Shown here: piece after piece, positions 34,905 through 47,112 of the stretch
Position numbering within the stretch: the stretch's first letter is position 1
Layout: every line of letters starts with the position of its first letter
Assembly: GCA_933228675.1 (NCBI GenBank)
Contig: OW121741.1
Location: 15,316,123-15,380,122, forward strand
Reading direction: 5' to 3'
Source of the DNA: Stomorhina lunata
Taxonomy: Eukaryota > Arthropoda > Insecta > Diptera > Rhiniidae
Length of the DNA: 64,000 nt
Translations under genes and position numbers: made by a program
Notes under the pieces: generated by a model
Databases searched by the model: none
Seen by the model: only the letters and a program-made list of their open reading frames with translations
What the model was told of the DNA's origin: nothing

Positions 34905-36770
34905 TGATAGTTGACGATAGGATGACTTTTCTATAGAAAAGTGGTCGATAGGATGACTTTTCTATAGAAAAGTGGTCGATAGGATGACTTTTCTATAGAA
35001 AAGTTGACGATAGGATGACTTTTCTATAGAAAAGTTGACGATAGGAAGACTTTTCTATAGAAAAGTTGACGATAGGAAGATTTTTCTATAGAAAAGTTGA
35101 CGATAGGAAGACTTTTCTATAGAAAAGTTGACGATAGGAAGACTTTTCTATAGAAAAGTTGACGATAGGAAGACTTTTCTATAGAAAAGTTGACGATAGG
35201 AAGACTTTTCTATAGAAAGTTGACGATAGGAAGACTTTTCTATAGAAAAGTTGACTATAGGAAGACTTTTCTATAGAAAAGTTGACGATAGGAAGACTTT
35301 TCTATAGAAAAGTTGACTATAGGAAGACTTTTCTATAGAAAAGTTGACTATAGGAAGACTTTTCTATAGAAAAGTTGACGATAATAAGACTTTTCTATAG
35401 AAAAGTTGACGATAGGAAGACTTTTCTATAGAAAAGTTGAAGATAGGAAGACTTTTCTATAGAAAAGTTGACGATAGGAAGACTTTTCTATAGAAAAGTT
35501 GACGATAGGAAGACTTTTCTATAGAAAAGTTGACGATAGGAAGACTTTTCTATAGAAAAGTTGACGATAGGAAGACTTTTCTATAGAAAAGTTGACGATA
35601 GGAAGACTTTTCTATAGAAAAGTTGACGATAGGAAGACTTTTCTATAGAAAAGTTGACGATAGGAAGACTTTTCTATAGAAAAGTTGACGATAGGAAGAC
35701 TTTTCTATAGAAAAGTTGACGATAGGAAGACTTTTCTATAGAAAAGTTGACGATAGGAAGACTTTTCTATAGAAAAGTTGACGATAGGAAGACTTTTCTA
35801 TAGAAAAGTTGACGATAGGAAGACTTTTCTATAGAAAAGTTGACGATAGGAAGACTTTTCTATAGAAAAGTTGACGATAGGAAGACTTTTCTACAGAAAA
35901 GTTGACGATAGGAAGACTTTTCCATAGAAAAGTTGACGATAGGAAGACTTTTCTATAGAAAAGTTAACGATAGGAAGACTTTTCTATAGAAAAGTTGACG
36001 ATAGGAAGACTTTTCTATAGAAAAGTTGACGATAGGAAGACTTTTCTATAGAAAAGTTGACGATAGGAAGACTTTTCTATAGAAAAGTTGACGATAGGAA
36101 GACTTTTCTATAGAAAAGTTGACGATAGGATGACTTTTCTATAGAAAAGTTGACGATAGGAAGACTTTTCTATAGAAAAGTTGACGATGGGAAGACTTTT
36201 CTATAGAAAAGTTGACGATAGGAAGACTTTTCTATAGAAAAGTTGACGATAGGAAGATTTTTCTATAGAAAAGTTGACGATAGGATGACTTTTCTATAGA
36301 AAAGTTGACGATAGGAAGACTTTTCTATAGAAAAGTAGACGATAGGAAGACTTTTCTATAGAAAAGTAGACGATAGGAAGACTTTTCTATAAAAAAGTTG
36401 ACGATAGGAAGACTTTTCTATAGAAAAGTTGACGATAGGAAGACTTTTCTATAGAAGAGTTGACGATAGGAAGACTTTTCTATAGAAAAGTTGACGATAG
36501 GAAGACTTTTTTATAGAAAAGTTGACGATAGGAAGACTTTTCTATAGAAAAGTTGACGATAGGAAAACTTTTCTATAGAAAAGTTGACGATAGGAAAACT
36601 TTTCTATAGAAAAGTTGACGATAGGAAGACTTTTCTATAGAAAAGTTGACGATAGGAAGACTTTTCTATAGAAAAGTTGACGATAGGAAGACTTTTCTAT
36701 AGAAAAGTTGACGAAGGAAGACTTTTCTATAGAAAAGTTGACAGGATGATATAAAAAAGTTGACGTTAGG
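34905..36770 (+). repeat. 31-bp minisatellite with 16-bp palindrome CTTTTCTATAGAAAAG
   Basis: About 60 copies of a 31-bp unit: the perfect palindrome CTTTTCTATAGAAAAG followed by a TTGACGATAGGAAGA linker. Early copies read GTGGTCGATAGGATGA. The body is very uniform, with single-base variants shared by neighbouring units. Confidence 0.97.
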
Positions 36771-37440
36771 ATGACTTTTGACTTTTCTATACAAAAGTCT
36801 TCCTTTGGTCAATTTTTCTATAAAAGTGTCTTCCTTTGGTCAACTTTTTTAAAAACGTGTCTTACTTTGGTCAACTTTTCTATATAAATGTTTTCCTTTG
36901 GCCAACTTTTCTATAGGAATGCCTTCCTTTGGTAAACTTTTCTATAGAATTGTCTTCCGTTGGTCAACTTTTCTATAGAAATGTTTTCCTCTGGTCAACT
37001 TTTCTATAGAAATGTCTTTCTTTGGTCAACCTTACTTTAGAAGAGTCTTCCTTTGGTCAACTTTTCTATAGAAGTGTCTTCCTTTGGTCAAGTTTTCTGT
37101 AGAAATGTTTTCCTTTGGTCAACTTTTTTATAGAAATGTCTTACCTTGGTCAACTTTTATAGAAATGTCTTACCTTGGTTAACTTTTCTAAAGAAATGTC
37201 TTCCTTTGGTCAACTTTTCTATAGAAATGTCTTCCCTTGGTTAAGTTTTCTATACAAATGTCTTCCTTAGGTCAACTTATCTATAAAATTGTCTTCTTTT
37301 GGTCAACTATTCTATAAAAATGTCTTTCTTTGGTCAAATTTTTTATAGAAATGGGTTCCTTTGGTCAACTTTTCTATAAAAATGTCTTTCTTTGGTCAAC
37401 TTTTCTATAGAAATGTCTTCCTGTCGTCGACTTTTCTAAG
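36771..37440 (-). repeat. The same 31-bp minisatellite in inverted orientation
   Basis: About 21 degenerate units reading CTTCCTTTGGTCAACTTTTC then TATAGAAATGT. This is the reverse complement of the adjacent array (linker CTTCCTATCGTCAAC) with scattered changes. The orientation switches at about 36,775, around GACTTTTGACTTTTCTATAC. The sequence is older and more diverged than the forward part. Confidence 0.9.
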
Positions 37441-38765
37441 TCAAGTATATAATCTTTGTCATGGTCTTAGTCATATTCTATATAATTTGTCTGCTGGCTG
37501 TAGTTCTAGGTTTAATTTTTTTTCTTGAAACAACCGGATATGTTTATTTTTTTTAATTTTTAATTTTACTTTTGAAATGTTTATAAAATTCCACCATCTC
37601 TGTTAAGTTTTTTTTATTTTGTTAATATATTCATGTATTTGTGTGGTCATTTATATAATGAAATGCTTTTGTTGTGGTTTCCATATTGTTTAATCATACA
37701 TTTTGACTGTATGTTACAGGAAATGTTTTTTTTTGGTATGCTGTGAGCTACATGAATAAGGTAAGGCATGTAGGTTTAAAATAGGGTTTGGAAAAGATGG
37801 GTTAATGTTGGTAATTTTCAAGACTTTCTTAGGTAGATTTAAAAAATATAAAGTTTTTGTAAAAAATATAATTTCGAGAATTATTCAGATAAAGTAGGGC
37901 TTCCAAAATTTGTCTTGGCTTCTTAATATTTTTTCTGTTTCCTTTCAAAACTCATCACTTCTAGAACAAGCAAACAACCTGTGTTATGCTTTCATACCTT
38001 TTGGAGAAGAAAGACCCACACAAACTCAGTTGAAAAGATGCATGTGTTAAATTCACATATACATATGCAACTGCATGCATATAAATATGAGTATAACTCC
38101 ATGACTTTCATGTTTGTAAACTCTTCATTGATGCTGCTGTACCCGCTGTACCCGCTCATCTGCTGTACCCGCTTTTGTAGTCCCATTATTATATTGCATT
38201 TGACATTTGTGGTCGCTACAAAATTGTAGTCGTCCGCTTTAAACTACTGCCTTTCACATATAACATTTAATAAGAACGGATAAAGGTAGTTATTGTGGTA
38301 ATAATCTCTTTCTCCTCGTTTGCACTCGCTCTAGCACACACTTTTATACAAGGATATGAGAATATCCTTAACAGGTCCATTGCAATGAAGGTGATAGTAT
38401 GTGGTGGTAAGAGTACATTTGTTAGTATATGAGACTACATGAATGTTTAAACATGCCCAAAAAGCTTGTGCTTTGGATTTTATGGCAAATTTGGGTATTA
38501 AAAAGGGTGTTACGAAAGGAAGTGGCTTTGGGAAATGTTTTATTATTTGAAGTAGTTGTGTTGTTTGTGGAAAGATACACCCTTTGACTAAAAGATACTT
38601 TGTTTAATAACAGTCTGACCACGACACATTGGTCCTAAGTGGAAGAAATCTGTATGAATTAAAGTAAATAATTTTGCCTAAAAATGAAATTAAAATTTTC
38701 TGTGCTTTTCTCGGCAGAAGAGTTTAATATCAAAACTTTAAAAACATATGGCAAGTCTAAAACAT
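37441..38765. other. Non-coding interval
   Basis: Unique DNA with a short GTCATGGTCTTAGTCAT stretch at 37,457 and three adjacent copies of a CTGTACCCGCT word at about 38,138-38,173. No gene was recognised. Confidence 0.5.
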
Positions 38766-40340
38766 TTGTAGTTACTTGCGCCAGTTTGCACAGTTTTTAG
38801 ATTTTTTTTTAGAAAAAAAAAATTTATTAAAAATTTTCTTTCTAAGACCACAAGCGTTTTAAATCCTTCTTCAATTTCAAATTAAAAAGCAAAATTTGTT
38901 AGAATCTGAAGTATGAAATAAAATCCATTAGCAATTACTTGCGCAAATTTGCGCCATTAAAAATAATAGGAAAAATCTTATTGTTGATTAGCATATTAAC
39001 AATTTTGAGCCAATTACTTGTATTTCATTAAAAGATTTGATATTTATTTTGATCTTTGTTACCATTCAAAATTAAATCTGCTCAAGGTAAGATTAATAAC
39101 ATTCATTAAAAATAATTTGTGCAAATTTGCGCTTTTTCAATAAAAGAGGGAAAAATCGTTTTTGAACATTGATAACAAAAACTTATTAAAAAGTAAAGAT
39201 TAAACACTTTTTCTATATCTTTCTATCAAAAGATTAAAACCCTTGCGCAAATTTGCGCTGTTTTAACAAAAAAAAAGTTTTTAAAAATTTCTTATGAAAA
39301 CTTTTGTATCTAAAGTTTATAAGTTCTTAGTAATGAAAAAATTGTCGCACTTCTTCATAAAAACATTAAAAACCTAAATTAACTTAAAGTATGCGAAATA
39401 AAATATATAAGCAGTTGCTTGCGCAAGTTTGCGCAATTAAAAAAAAAACAAGCTTTTCAAAAATTTGGAATGAAACATTTGTATATAATATTTAAGTGTT
39501 TTTAGTAAAGATTTAACAATTTTCTCAACATTTCCTGATAAAAATTTAAAAACCTAAATTAGCTTAAAATATGCAAAATTAAAAACTTAAGTAGTTGCTT
39601 GCGCAAATTTGCGCTATTTTAATAGAAGAGGTTTTTCAAAAATTTTTCGAAAACTTTTGTATATAATTTTAAGTGTTATTTGTGAAGATAAAACAACTTT
39701 GTCAACACCTCCTGATAAAAATATTAAGAACCTAAATTAGCTTAAAGTATGTGATATAAAATACATAAAGAGTTGCTTGCGCAAATTTGCGTTATTTAAA
39801 AAAAAAGCTTTTTTAAAAAATTAAAAAAAAAAAATTTATATAAAGTTTAAGTGTTCTTAGCAAAGATTAAAAAAAATTGTCGCTCTTTTTCATAAAAAGA
39901 TTAAAAACCTAAATTAGCTCAAAGTGTGTGAAATAAAACACATTAACAGCTGCCTGCGCAAATTTGCGCTTTTTTAAGAGGTTTTTAAAAAATTTGGACC
40001 AAAAAATTTGTACACAAAGTTCATGTGTTCTTAGTAAGAATTAACAGTTTTGTCACACTTTTTTATAAAAAGCTCAAAATCTAAATTAGCCTAAAGTATG
40101 TGAAATAAAATTCATTAAAAGTTGCTTGCGCAAATTCCCGCTACTTTATTAGAAAAAGTTTTTTTAAAAATTTGTAACAAAAACTTTTATACAAAAAGTT
40201 CATGTGTTCTTAGTAAGATTAAACAGTTTTGTCAGACTTTTTCATAAAAAGATAAAAAACCTAAATTAGCTTAACCTATTCAAAATAAAACCCATAAGCA
40301 ATTAATTGCGCAAATTTGCGCGATAAAAAAAAAATATTTT
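38766..40340. repeat. ~177-bp satellite with central palindrome GCGCAAATTTGCGC
   Basis: Nine to ten monomers. The palindrome or a variant sits at 38,941, 39,119, 39,245, 39,421, 39,601, 39,779, 39,956, 40,128 and 40,308, with a degenerate form near 38,777. Spacing is 172-180 bp except for one short monomer (126 bp). Flanking monomer sequence is shared: CCTAAATTAGCTTAAAGTAT before the palindrome, then T-rich and TTTAAGTGTTCTTAGTAAAG segments after it. Monomers differ at many positions, but the palindrome is the best-kept part. Confidence 0.93.
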
Positions 40341-41084
40341 CAAGTTCTGATTCTATTATTTCTTACAGCTTTAACAGAACCCCACTGTATCTAAAAAAAA
40401 CAAACAAAATATATCCCTTCATTATATGACCACCACTAACAAATTAAATAACAAAAAAAAAAAAAAATAACAACAACAGCGAAATTATTTGAAAATTAAT
40501 TGCACGGCTTCATTTAAATGCGTTAACATAAGCGCAAGAAGACTAAGTAGATCCCAAAACCAAAGCCAACAAATGGTGTCTCATGAGGTTGTTGCTTCGC
40601 TTTCAAAGCATTTGCTTTTCTACTCGATATATGTATTACACACAGATACAATGTGATTATAGAAAACTGTGTCTATAAGTTTAAACAATATTCACAAATT
40701 TGGTTTTCGAAACTTCTTGTCCTGGTTTTGCGGTGCTGTGTATGTATTTAGCTGCCTCATTCAACTTAAGGCCTTGTAGCATAGATACACTTTGTTTTTT
40801 TCTGTTAATTTCAGTTGTTTCATTTGTATGATTCAATAATTCATGCAAGGACCTTTGTGTGTATAATGATGATGATAATAATGATAACATAAGGATGAGG
40901 ACAATGATAATGTTGATGATGAGTGCTTTTACTTGGATATGTATGGAAACTTCCGTTTCCGGTTAATGTTTAGTAGATACATGTCCAAGGGTATATAGAT
41001 GAGCATTTATAAACATCTAATGGTTTTCAGTTTAAGAAGGGGTTAGAGGTATTTAAATTAAGTACGAAAATTAAAAAATATTTA
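40341..41084. other. Non-coding interval with GAT/AAT-rich simple sequence
   Basis: Unique AT-rich DNA. It includes a cryptic simple sequence of GATGAT/AATGAT words at 40,866-40,922. No gene was recognised. Confidence 0.5.
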
Positions 41085-42872
41085 TTAAGTCATAGTCTAA
41101 GTCATAGTCTAAGTCATAGTATAAGTCATAGTCTAAGTCAAAGTCTAAGTCATAGTCTAAGTCATAGTCTAAGCCATAGTCTATGGCATAGTTTAAGTCA
41201 TTGTATAAGTCAAAGTCTAAGCCATAGTCTAAGTCATAGACGAAGTCATAGACGAAGTCATAGTCTAAGCCATAGTCTAAGTCATAGTCTAAGTCATAGT
41301 CTAAGTCATAGTCTAAGTCATAGTCTAAGTCATAGTCTAAGTCATAGTCTAAGTCATAGTCTAAGTCATAGTCTAAGTCATAGTCTAAGTCATAGTCTAA
41401 GTCATAGTCTAAGTCATAGTCTAAGTCATAGTCTAAGTCATAGTCTAAGTCATAGTCTAAGTCATAGTCTAATTCATAGTCTAAGTCATAGTCTAAGTCA
41501 TAGTCTAAGTCATAGTCTAAGTCATAGTCTAAGTCATAGTCTAAGTCATAGTCTAAGTCATAGTCTAAGTCATAGTCTAAGTCATAGTCTAAGTCATAGT
41601 CTAAGTCATAGTCTAAGTCATAGTCTAAGTCATAGTCTAAGTCATAGTCTAAGTCATAGTCTAAGTCATAGTCTAAGTCATAGTCTAAGTCATAGTCTAA
41701 GTCATAGTCTAAGTCATAGTCTAAGTCATAGTCTAAGTCATAGTCTAAGTCATATTCTAAGTCATAGTCTAAGTCATAGTCTAAGTCATAGTCTAAGTCA
41801 TAGTCTAAGTCATAGTCTAAGTCATAGTCTAAGTCATAGCCTAAGTCATAGTCTAAGTCATAGTCTAAGTCATAGTCTAAGCCATAGTCTAAGTTATAGT
41901 CTAAGTCATAGTCTAAGTCATAGCCTAAGTCAAAGCCTAAGTCATAGTCATAGTCTAAATCATAGTCTAAGTCAAAGTCTAAGTCATAGTCTAAGTCATA
42001 GTCTAAGTCATAGTCTAAGTCATAGTCTAAGTCATAGTCTAAGTCATAGTCTGAGTCATTGTCTCAGTCATATTCTAAATCATAGTCTAAGTCATAGTCT
42101 AAGTCATAGTCTAAGTCATAGTCTAAGTCATAGTCTAAGTCATAGTCTAGTCATAGTCTAAGTCATAGTCTAAGTCATAGTCTATGTCATAGTCTAAGTC
42201 ATAGTCTAAGTCATAGTCTAAGTCATAGTCTGGGTCACAGTCTAAGTCATAGTCTTAGTCATAGTCTATGGCATAGTTTAAGTCATTGTATAAGTCAAAG
42301 TCTAAGCCATAGTCTTAGTCATAGACGAAGTCATAGTCTAAGCCATATTCTAAGTCATAGTCTAAGTCATAGTCTAAGTCATAGTCGAAGTCATTGTCTA
42401 AGTCATAGTCTGAGTCATAGTCTAAGTCATAGTCTTAGTCATAGTTTATGGCATAGTTAAAGTCATTGTATAAGTCATAGTCTAAGTCATAGTCTAAGTC
42501 ATAGTCTAAGTCATAGTCTATGGCATAGTTTAAGTCATAGTCTAAGTCGTAGTCTAAGTCATAGTCTAAGTCATAGTCTAAGTCATAGTCTAAGTCATAG
42601 TCGAAGTCATAGTCTAAGTCATAGTCTGAGTCATAGTCTAAGTCATAGTCTTAGTCATAGTTTATGGCATAGTTTAAGTCATTGTATAAGTCACAGTCTA
42701 AGTCATAGTCTAAGTCATAGTCTAAGTCATAGTCTAAGTCATAGTCTAAGTCATAGTCTAAGTCATAGTCTAAGTCATAGTCTAAGTCATAGTCTAAGTC
42801 ATAGTCTAAGTCATAGTCTAAGTCATAGTCTAAGTCATAGTCTAAGTCATAGTCTAAGTCATAGTCTAAGTC
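41085..42872. repeat. 12-bp satellite (CATAGTCTAAGT)n with higher-order blocks
   Basis: About 149 copies of CATAGTCTAAGT, one base longer than the 11-bp unit at 32,765-33,400. A variant block containing ATAGTCTATGGCATAG and GTCATTGTATAAGTC recurs at about 41,177, 42,261, 42,441 and 42,658, with a partial copy at 42,513. The 12-bp period leaves a long minus-strand frame of alternating DYDL, which is not a gene. Confidence 0.97.
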
Positions 42873-43960
42873 TGATTCATTGTTGAATGTCAAGTTATTT
42901 TCTCAGCCTTCGCAATCAATGCCATATTATACTCAATGTCCATGCAGTTCAATCACTTCAATCCCTGACAGTTCAATCTTCTAACACAATAGCAAAATCA
43001 TTGCACTTTTCTATAAATTCAATTCCTTTTCTGACGATTTTAAAACGTGTCCATAATAGAATTATTCTGCACAATAGGGCAAACAAAATACAAAGAAACC
43101 TCAAAAAGCCATAATTTGACAAATTGCAATAACTAAATGAAATGAATTAAATTGCTTTTTTCATTGTCAAAAAATGAACAACAATAATTTCATATCAAAA
43201 CTCTAGGCTATTAGCAAAATAAGATCTTAGTACAATAAAAGCGACTTTAGCAATAGAAACATATATTTCTAACAAATAAAGAAAAACATGTCATTAACCT
43301 TGATGTCCTTTTGGAAAGTAGTATATTTATGTGTGTGTGTAAATAAATTTAGTTTGAAATGTTTTGAAAAATTACCAAAAATTACAAATAATAACAACAT
43401 TGCAATAAGTTGAGGAATACAATGACTTAGCTCTGCTTTCACACAAATCATTTAGAAAATTTTTATATTTAGAAACTCAACCTCTAAATTTATAATAAAG
43501 ATTGCAAAGCATCATTTTGCCAAATATTATTATTTTTTTTTATTTTTTGAAAGACAGTATTTTTTTTTATAAATGTCATCTCATTTCGTTATTAAAACTA
43601 CTCATGCCAGGATAATTTTCAAACCAACATTTCTTCTACATTTGATACACAGACATACAGTGATAAATAAATGGATATATGGAAAGGAAGGAAGGACGGA
43701 TATTTTTTTTCAAAGACAGACAGACAAACAAAAGGATAGACAAAACCATAAAGTAATCCTTTTGTGTAAATGGCAAATAAGAATAAAAACATGAATTTTT
43801 TAATGTTTAAATGGAAAATAGAAAAAAAGTAAAAGAAAATAAATAAAAAAAACTGAATAAAACATAAATATTGGCACAAATCCAATAAAAAAAACTCAAA
43901 AAATATCCAATGGAATAGGAACTGTGGAACTTGGAAAATTTTACTGATGTTTTTCGTATA
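42873..43960. other. Non-coding interval
   Basis: Unique AT-rich DNA. Only short chance frames are present. A small GACA-rich microsatellite lies at 43,714-43,745. Nothing else was recognised. Confidence 0.55.
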
Positions 43961-45490
43961 AAAGAAATTAAAGTGATGTTTTCTATATATTAAAGAAATT
44001 TAAGTGTTGTTGCCTATAAACAACAAATTAAGGCGATGTTTTCTATATATAGGAAATTTAGGCGATGTTTTCTTTATATAAGAAATTTAAGCAATGTTTT
44101 CTATATATAAGAAATTTAGCCGATGTTTTCTATATATAAGAAATTTAGGCGATGTTTTCAATATATATGAAATGTAGGCGATGTTTTCTATATTTAAGAA
44201 ATTTAGGCGATGTTTTTTCTATATAAGGAATTTAGACGGTGTTTTCTATATATAAGAAATTTAGGCGATGTTTTCTATATATAAGGAATTTAAGCGATGT
44301 CCTATATATAAAAACAAATTTATGGGATGCTTTCGATATAAAAAAATTTTATGCGATATTTTCTTTATAAAAGGAATTAACGCGATATTTTATATATATA
44401 GGAAATTTAGGAGATGTTTTCTATATATAAGAAATTAAGGCGATGTTTTCTTTATATAAGGAATTTAAGCGATGTTCTTTATTGATAAGGAATTTAGGTG
44501 ATGTTTCCTATATATAAGAAATTTAGGCGATGTTTTCTATATAAACAAATTTAGGCGATGTTTTCTGTGTATAAAAAATTTAGGCGATGTTTCCTATATA
44601 TAAGAAATTTAGGCAATCTTTTCTATATATAAGAAATGTAGGCGATGTTTTCTATATATAAGAAATTTAGGCGATGTTTTCTATATATACAAAAATAAGG
44701 CGATGTTTTCTATATATAAGAAATTTAGGAGATGTTTTCTACATATATATAAGAAATTAAGGCGATGTTTTCTATATATAAAAAAACAGGCGATGTTTTC
44801 TATATATAAGAAATTAAGGCGATGTTTTCTATATATAAGAAATTTTGGCGATGTTTTCTATACATAAGAAATTTGGACGATATTTTCTTTATATATGGAA
44901 TTTAAGCGACGTTCTGTATAAACAAGAAATTTCGGCAATGTTTTCTATATATTAGAAAATTAGGCGATGTTTTCTATATGTAAGAATATTAGGCGATGTT
45001 TTCTGAATATAAGAAATTTAGACAATGTTTTCTATATATAAGAAATTTAAGCGATGTTTTCTATATATAAGAAATTTAGGCGATGTTTTTTATATATAAG
45101 AAATTTAGGCGATGTTTTCTTTACATAAGGAACTTAAGCGATGTTCTCTATAAACAACAAATTTAGTACATGTTTTCTATATATAAGAAATTAAGCCGAG
45201 GTTTTCTGTATATAAGAAATTTAGACGATGTTTTCTATATATAAGAAATTTAGACGATGTTTTCTTTATATAAGCAATTTAAGCGATGTTGTATATAAAC
45301 AACAAATTTAGGCGATGTTTTCTGTATATAACAAATTTAGGCGATGTTTCCTTTATATAAGAAATTTAAGCGATGTTTTCTTTATATAAGGAATTAAAGC
45401 GATGTTCTCTATAAACAAATTTAGGCGATGTTTTCTATTTAACAGAAATTTAGTCAATGTTTTTTGTATATACGAATTTTAGGCGATGTT

Positions 45491-45539
<49 letters not shown>

Positions 45540-47112
45540 TTGGGCAATGTTTTTTTTATATAAGGAATTTAAGCAATGCTCTTTATAAACAAGAAATTTA
45601 GGCGATGTTTTCTATATATAAGAAGTTTAGGCGATGTTTTCTTTATATAAATAATTTAAGCGCTGTTCTCTATAAACAACAAATTTAGGTGATGTTTTCT
45701 GTATATAAGAAATTTAGGCGATGTTTTCTATACAAAAGAAATTTAGGGGATGTTTTCTATATATAAGAAATTTAGGCGATGTTAACTATATATAAGAAAT
45801 TTAGGCGATGTTTTCTATATATAAGAAATTTAGACAATGTTTTCTTTATATAAGCAATTTAAGAGATGTTGTATATAAACAACAAATTTAGGCGATGTTT
45901 TCTATATATAAGAAGTTTAGGCGATGTTTTCTTTATATAAATAATTTAAGCGATGTTCTCGATAAGAAATTTAGGCGATGTTAACTATATATAAGAAATT
46001 TAGGCGATGTTTTCTTTATATAAGAAATTTAGACAATGTTTTCTTTATATAAGCAATTTAAGAGATGTTGTATATAAACAACAAATTTAGGTGATGTTTT
46101 CTATATATACGAAATTTAGGCGATGGTAACTATATATAAGAAATTTAGGCGATGTTTTCTACATATAAGAAATGTAGACGATGTTTTCTTCATATAAGCA
46201 ATTTTAGCGTTATTGTCTATAAACAACAAATTTAGACGATGTTTTCTATATATAAGACATTTAGGCGATGTTTTCTATATATAAGATAGTTAGGCGATGT
46301 TTTCTATATACAAGAAATTCAGGCGATGTTTTCTGTATATAAGAAATTTAGGTGATGTTTTCTTTATATAAGGAATTTAAGCTATGTTGTCTATATATAA
46401 AAAATTTAGGCGATGTTTTCTAAATACAAGGAATTTAAGCGATGTTTTCTATATATAAGAAATTTATGCGATGTTTTTATTATATAATAAATTTGGCGAT
46501 GTTTTTTCTTTATAAGAAATTGAGGCGATGTTTTGTTTATACAAAAATTTAGGCGACGTTTTCTATATATGACAAATTTAGGCGATGTTTTCTATGTATA
46601 AGAATTTTAGGCGATGTTTTCTTTATATAAGTAATTTAAGCGATGTTTTCTATATATAAGAAATTTAGGCGCTGTTTTCTATATATAAGAAATTTAGGCG
46701 ATGTTTTCTTTATATAAGAAATTTAGGCGATGTACTCTATAAACAACAAATTGAGGCAATGTTTTCTATATATAAAAATATAGGCGATGTTTTCTATATA
46801 TAAGAAATTTAGGCGATGTTTTATTTATATAAGGAATTTAGGCGGTGTTTTATTTATATAAGGAATTTAGTCGATGTTTTCTATATATAAGAAATTTAGG
46901 CGACGTTTTCTTTATATAAAAAATATAGATGATGTTTTATTTATATAAGGAATTTAGGCGATGTTTTCTATATATAAGAAATTTAGGCGATGTTTTTCTT
47001 TAATATGGAATTTAAGCGATGTTTTTATAAACAACAAATTTAGGCGATGTTTTCTGTATATAAGAAATTTAAGCGATGTTGTCTATAAACTACAAATTTA
47101 GGCGATGTTTGT
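43961..47112. repeat. 29-bp minisatellite (GCGATGTTTTCTATATATAAG type)
   Basis: The largest array by number of diverged copies: about 105 units of 29 bp, each GGCGATGTTTTCTATATATA followed by AGAAATTTA. Variants include CTTTATATAAGGAATTTAAGC and CTATAAACAACAAATTTAGG subtypes that alternate in places, suggesting a higher-order repeat of several units. A pure (TA)n run of about 40 bp lies at 45,494-45,534. Confidence 0.95.

Noticed and set aside
34905..36770. CRISPR-like array of palindromic 31-bp repeats
   Set aside because: Units are contiguous with no unique spacers, the DNA is from an animal nucleus, and no cas genes are present.
42651..42893. 80-codon minus-strand DYDL-repeat frame
   Set aside because: Product of the 12-bp satellite. 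Period divisible by three and no promoter or splice context.
43573..43885. Overlapping short frames on both strands near a GACA microsatellite
   Set aside because: Low-complexity, no family features and no conserved start or splice context.
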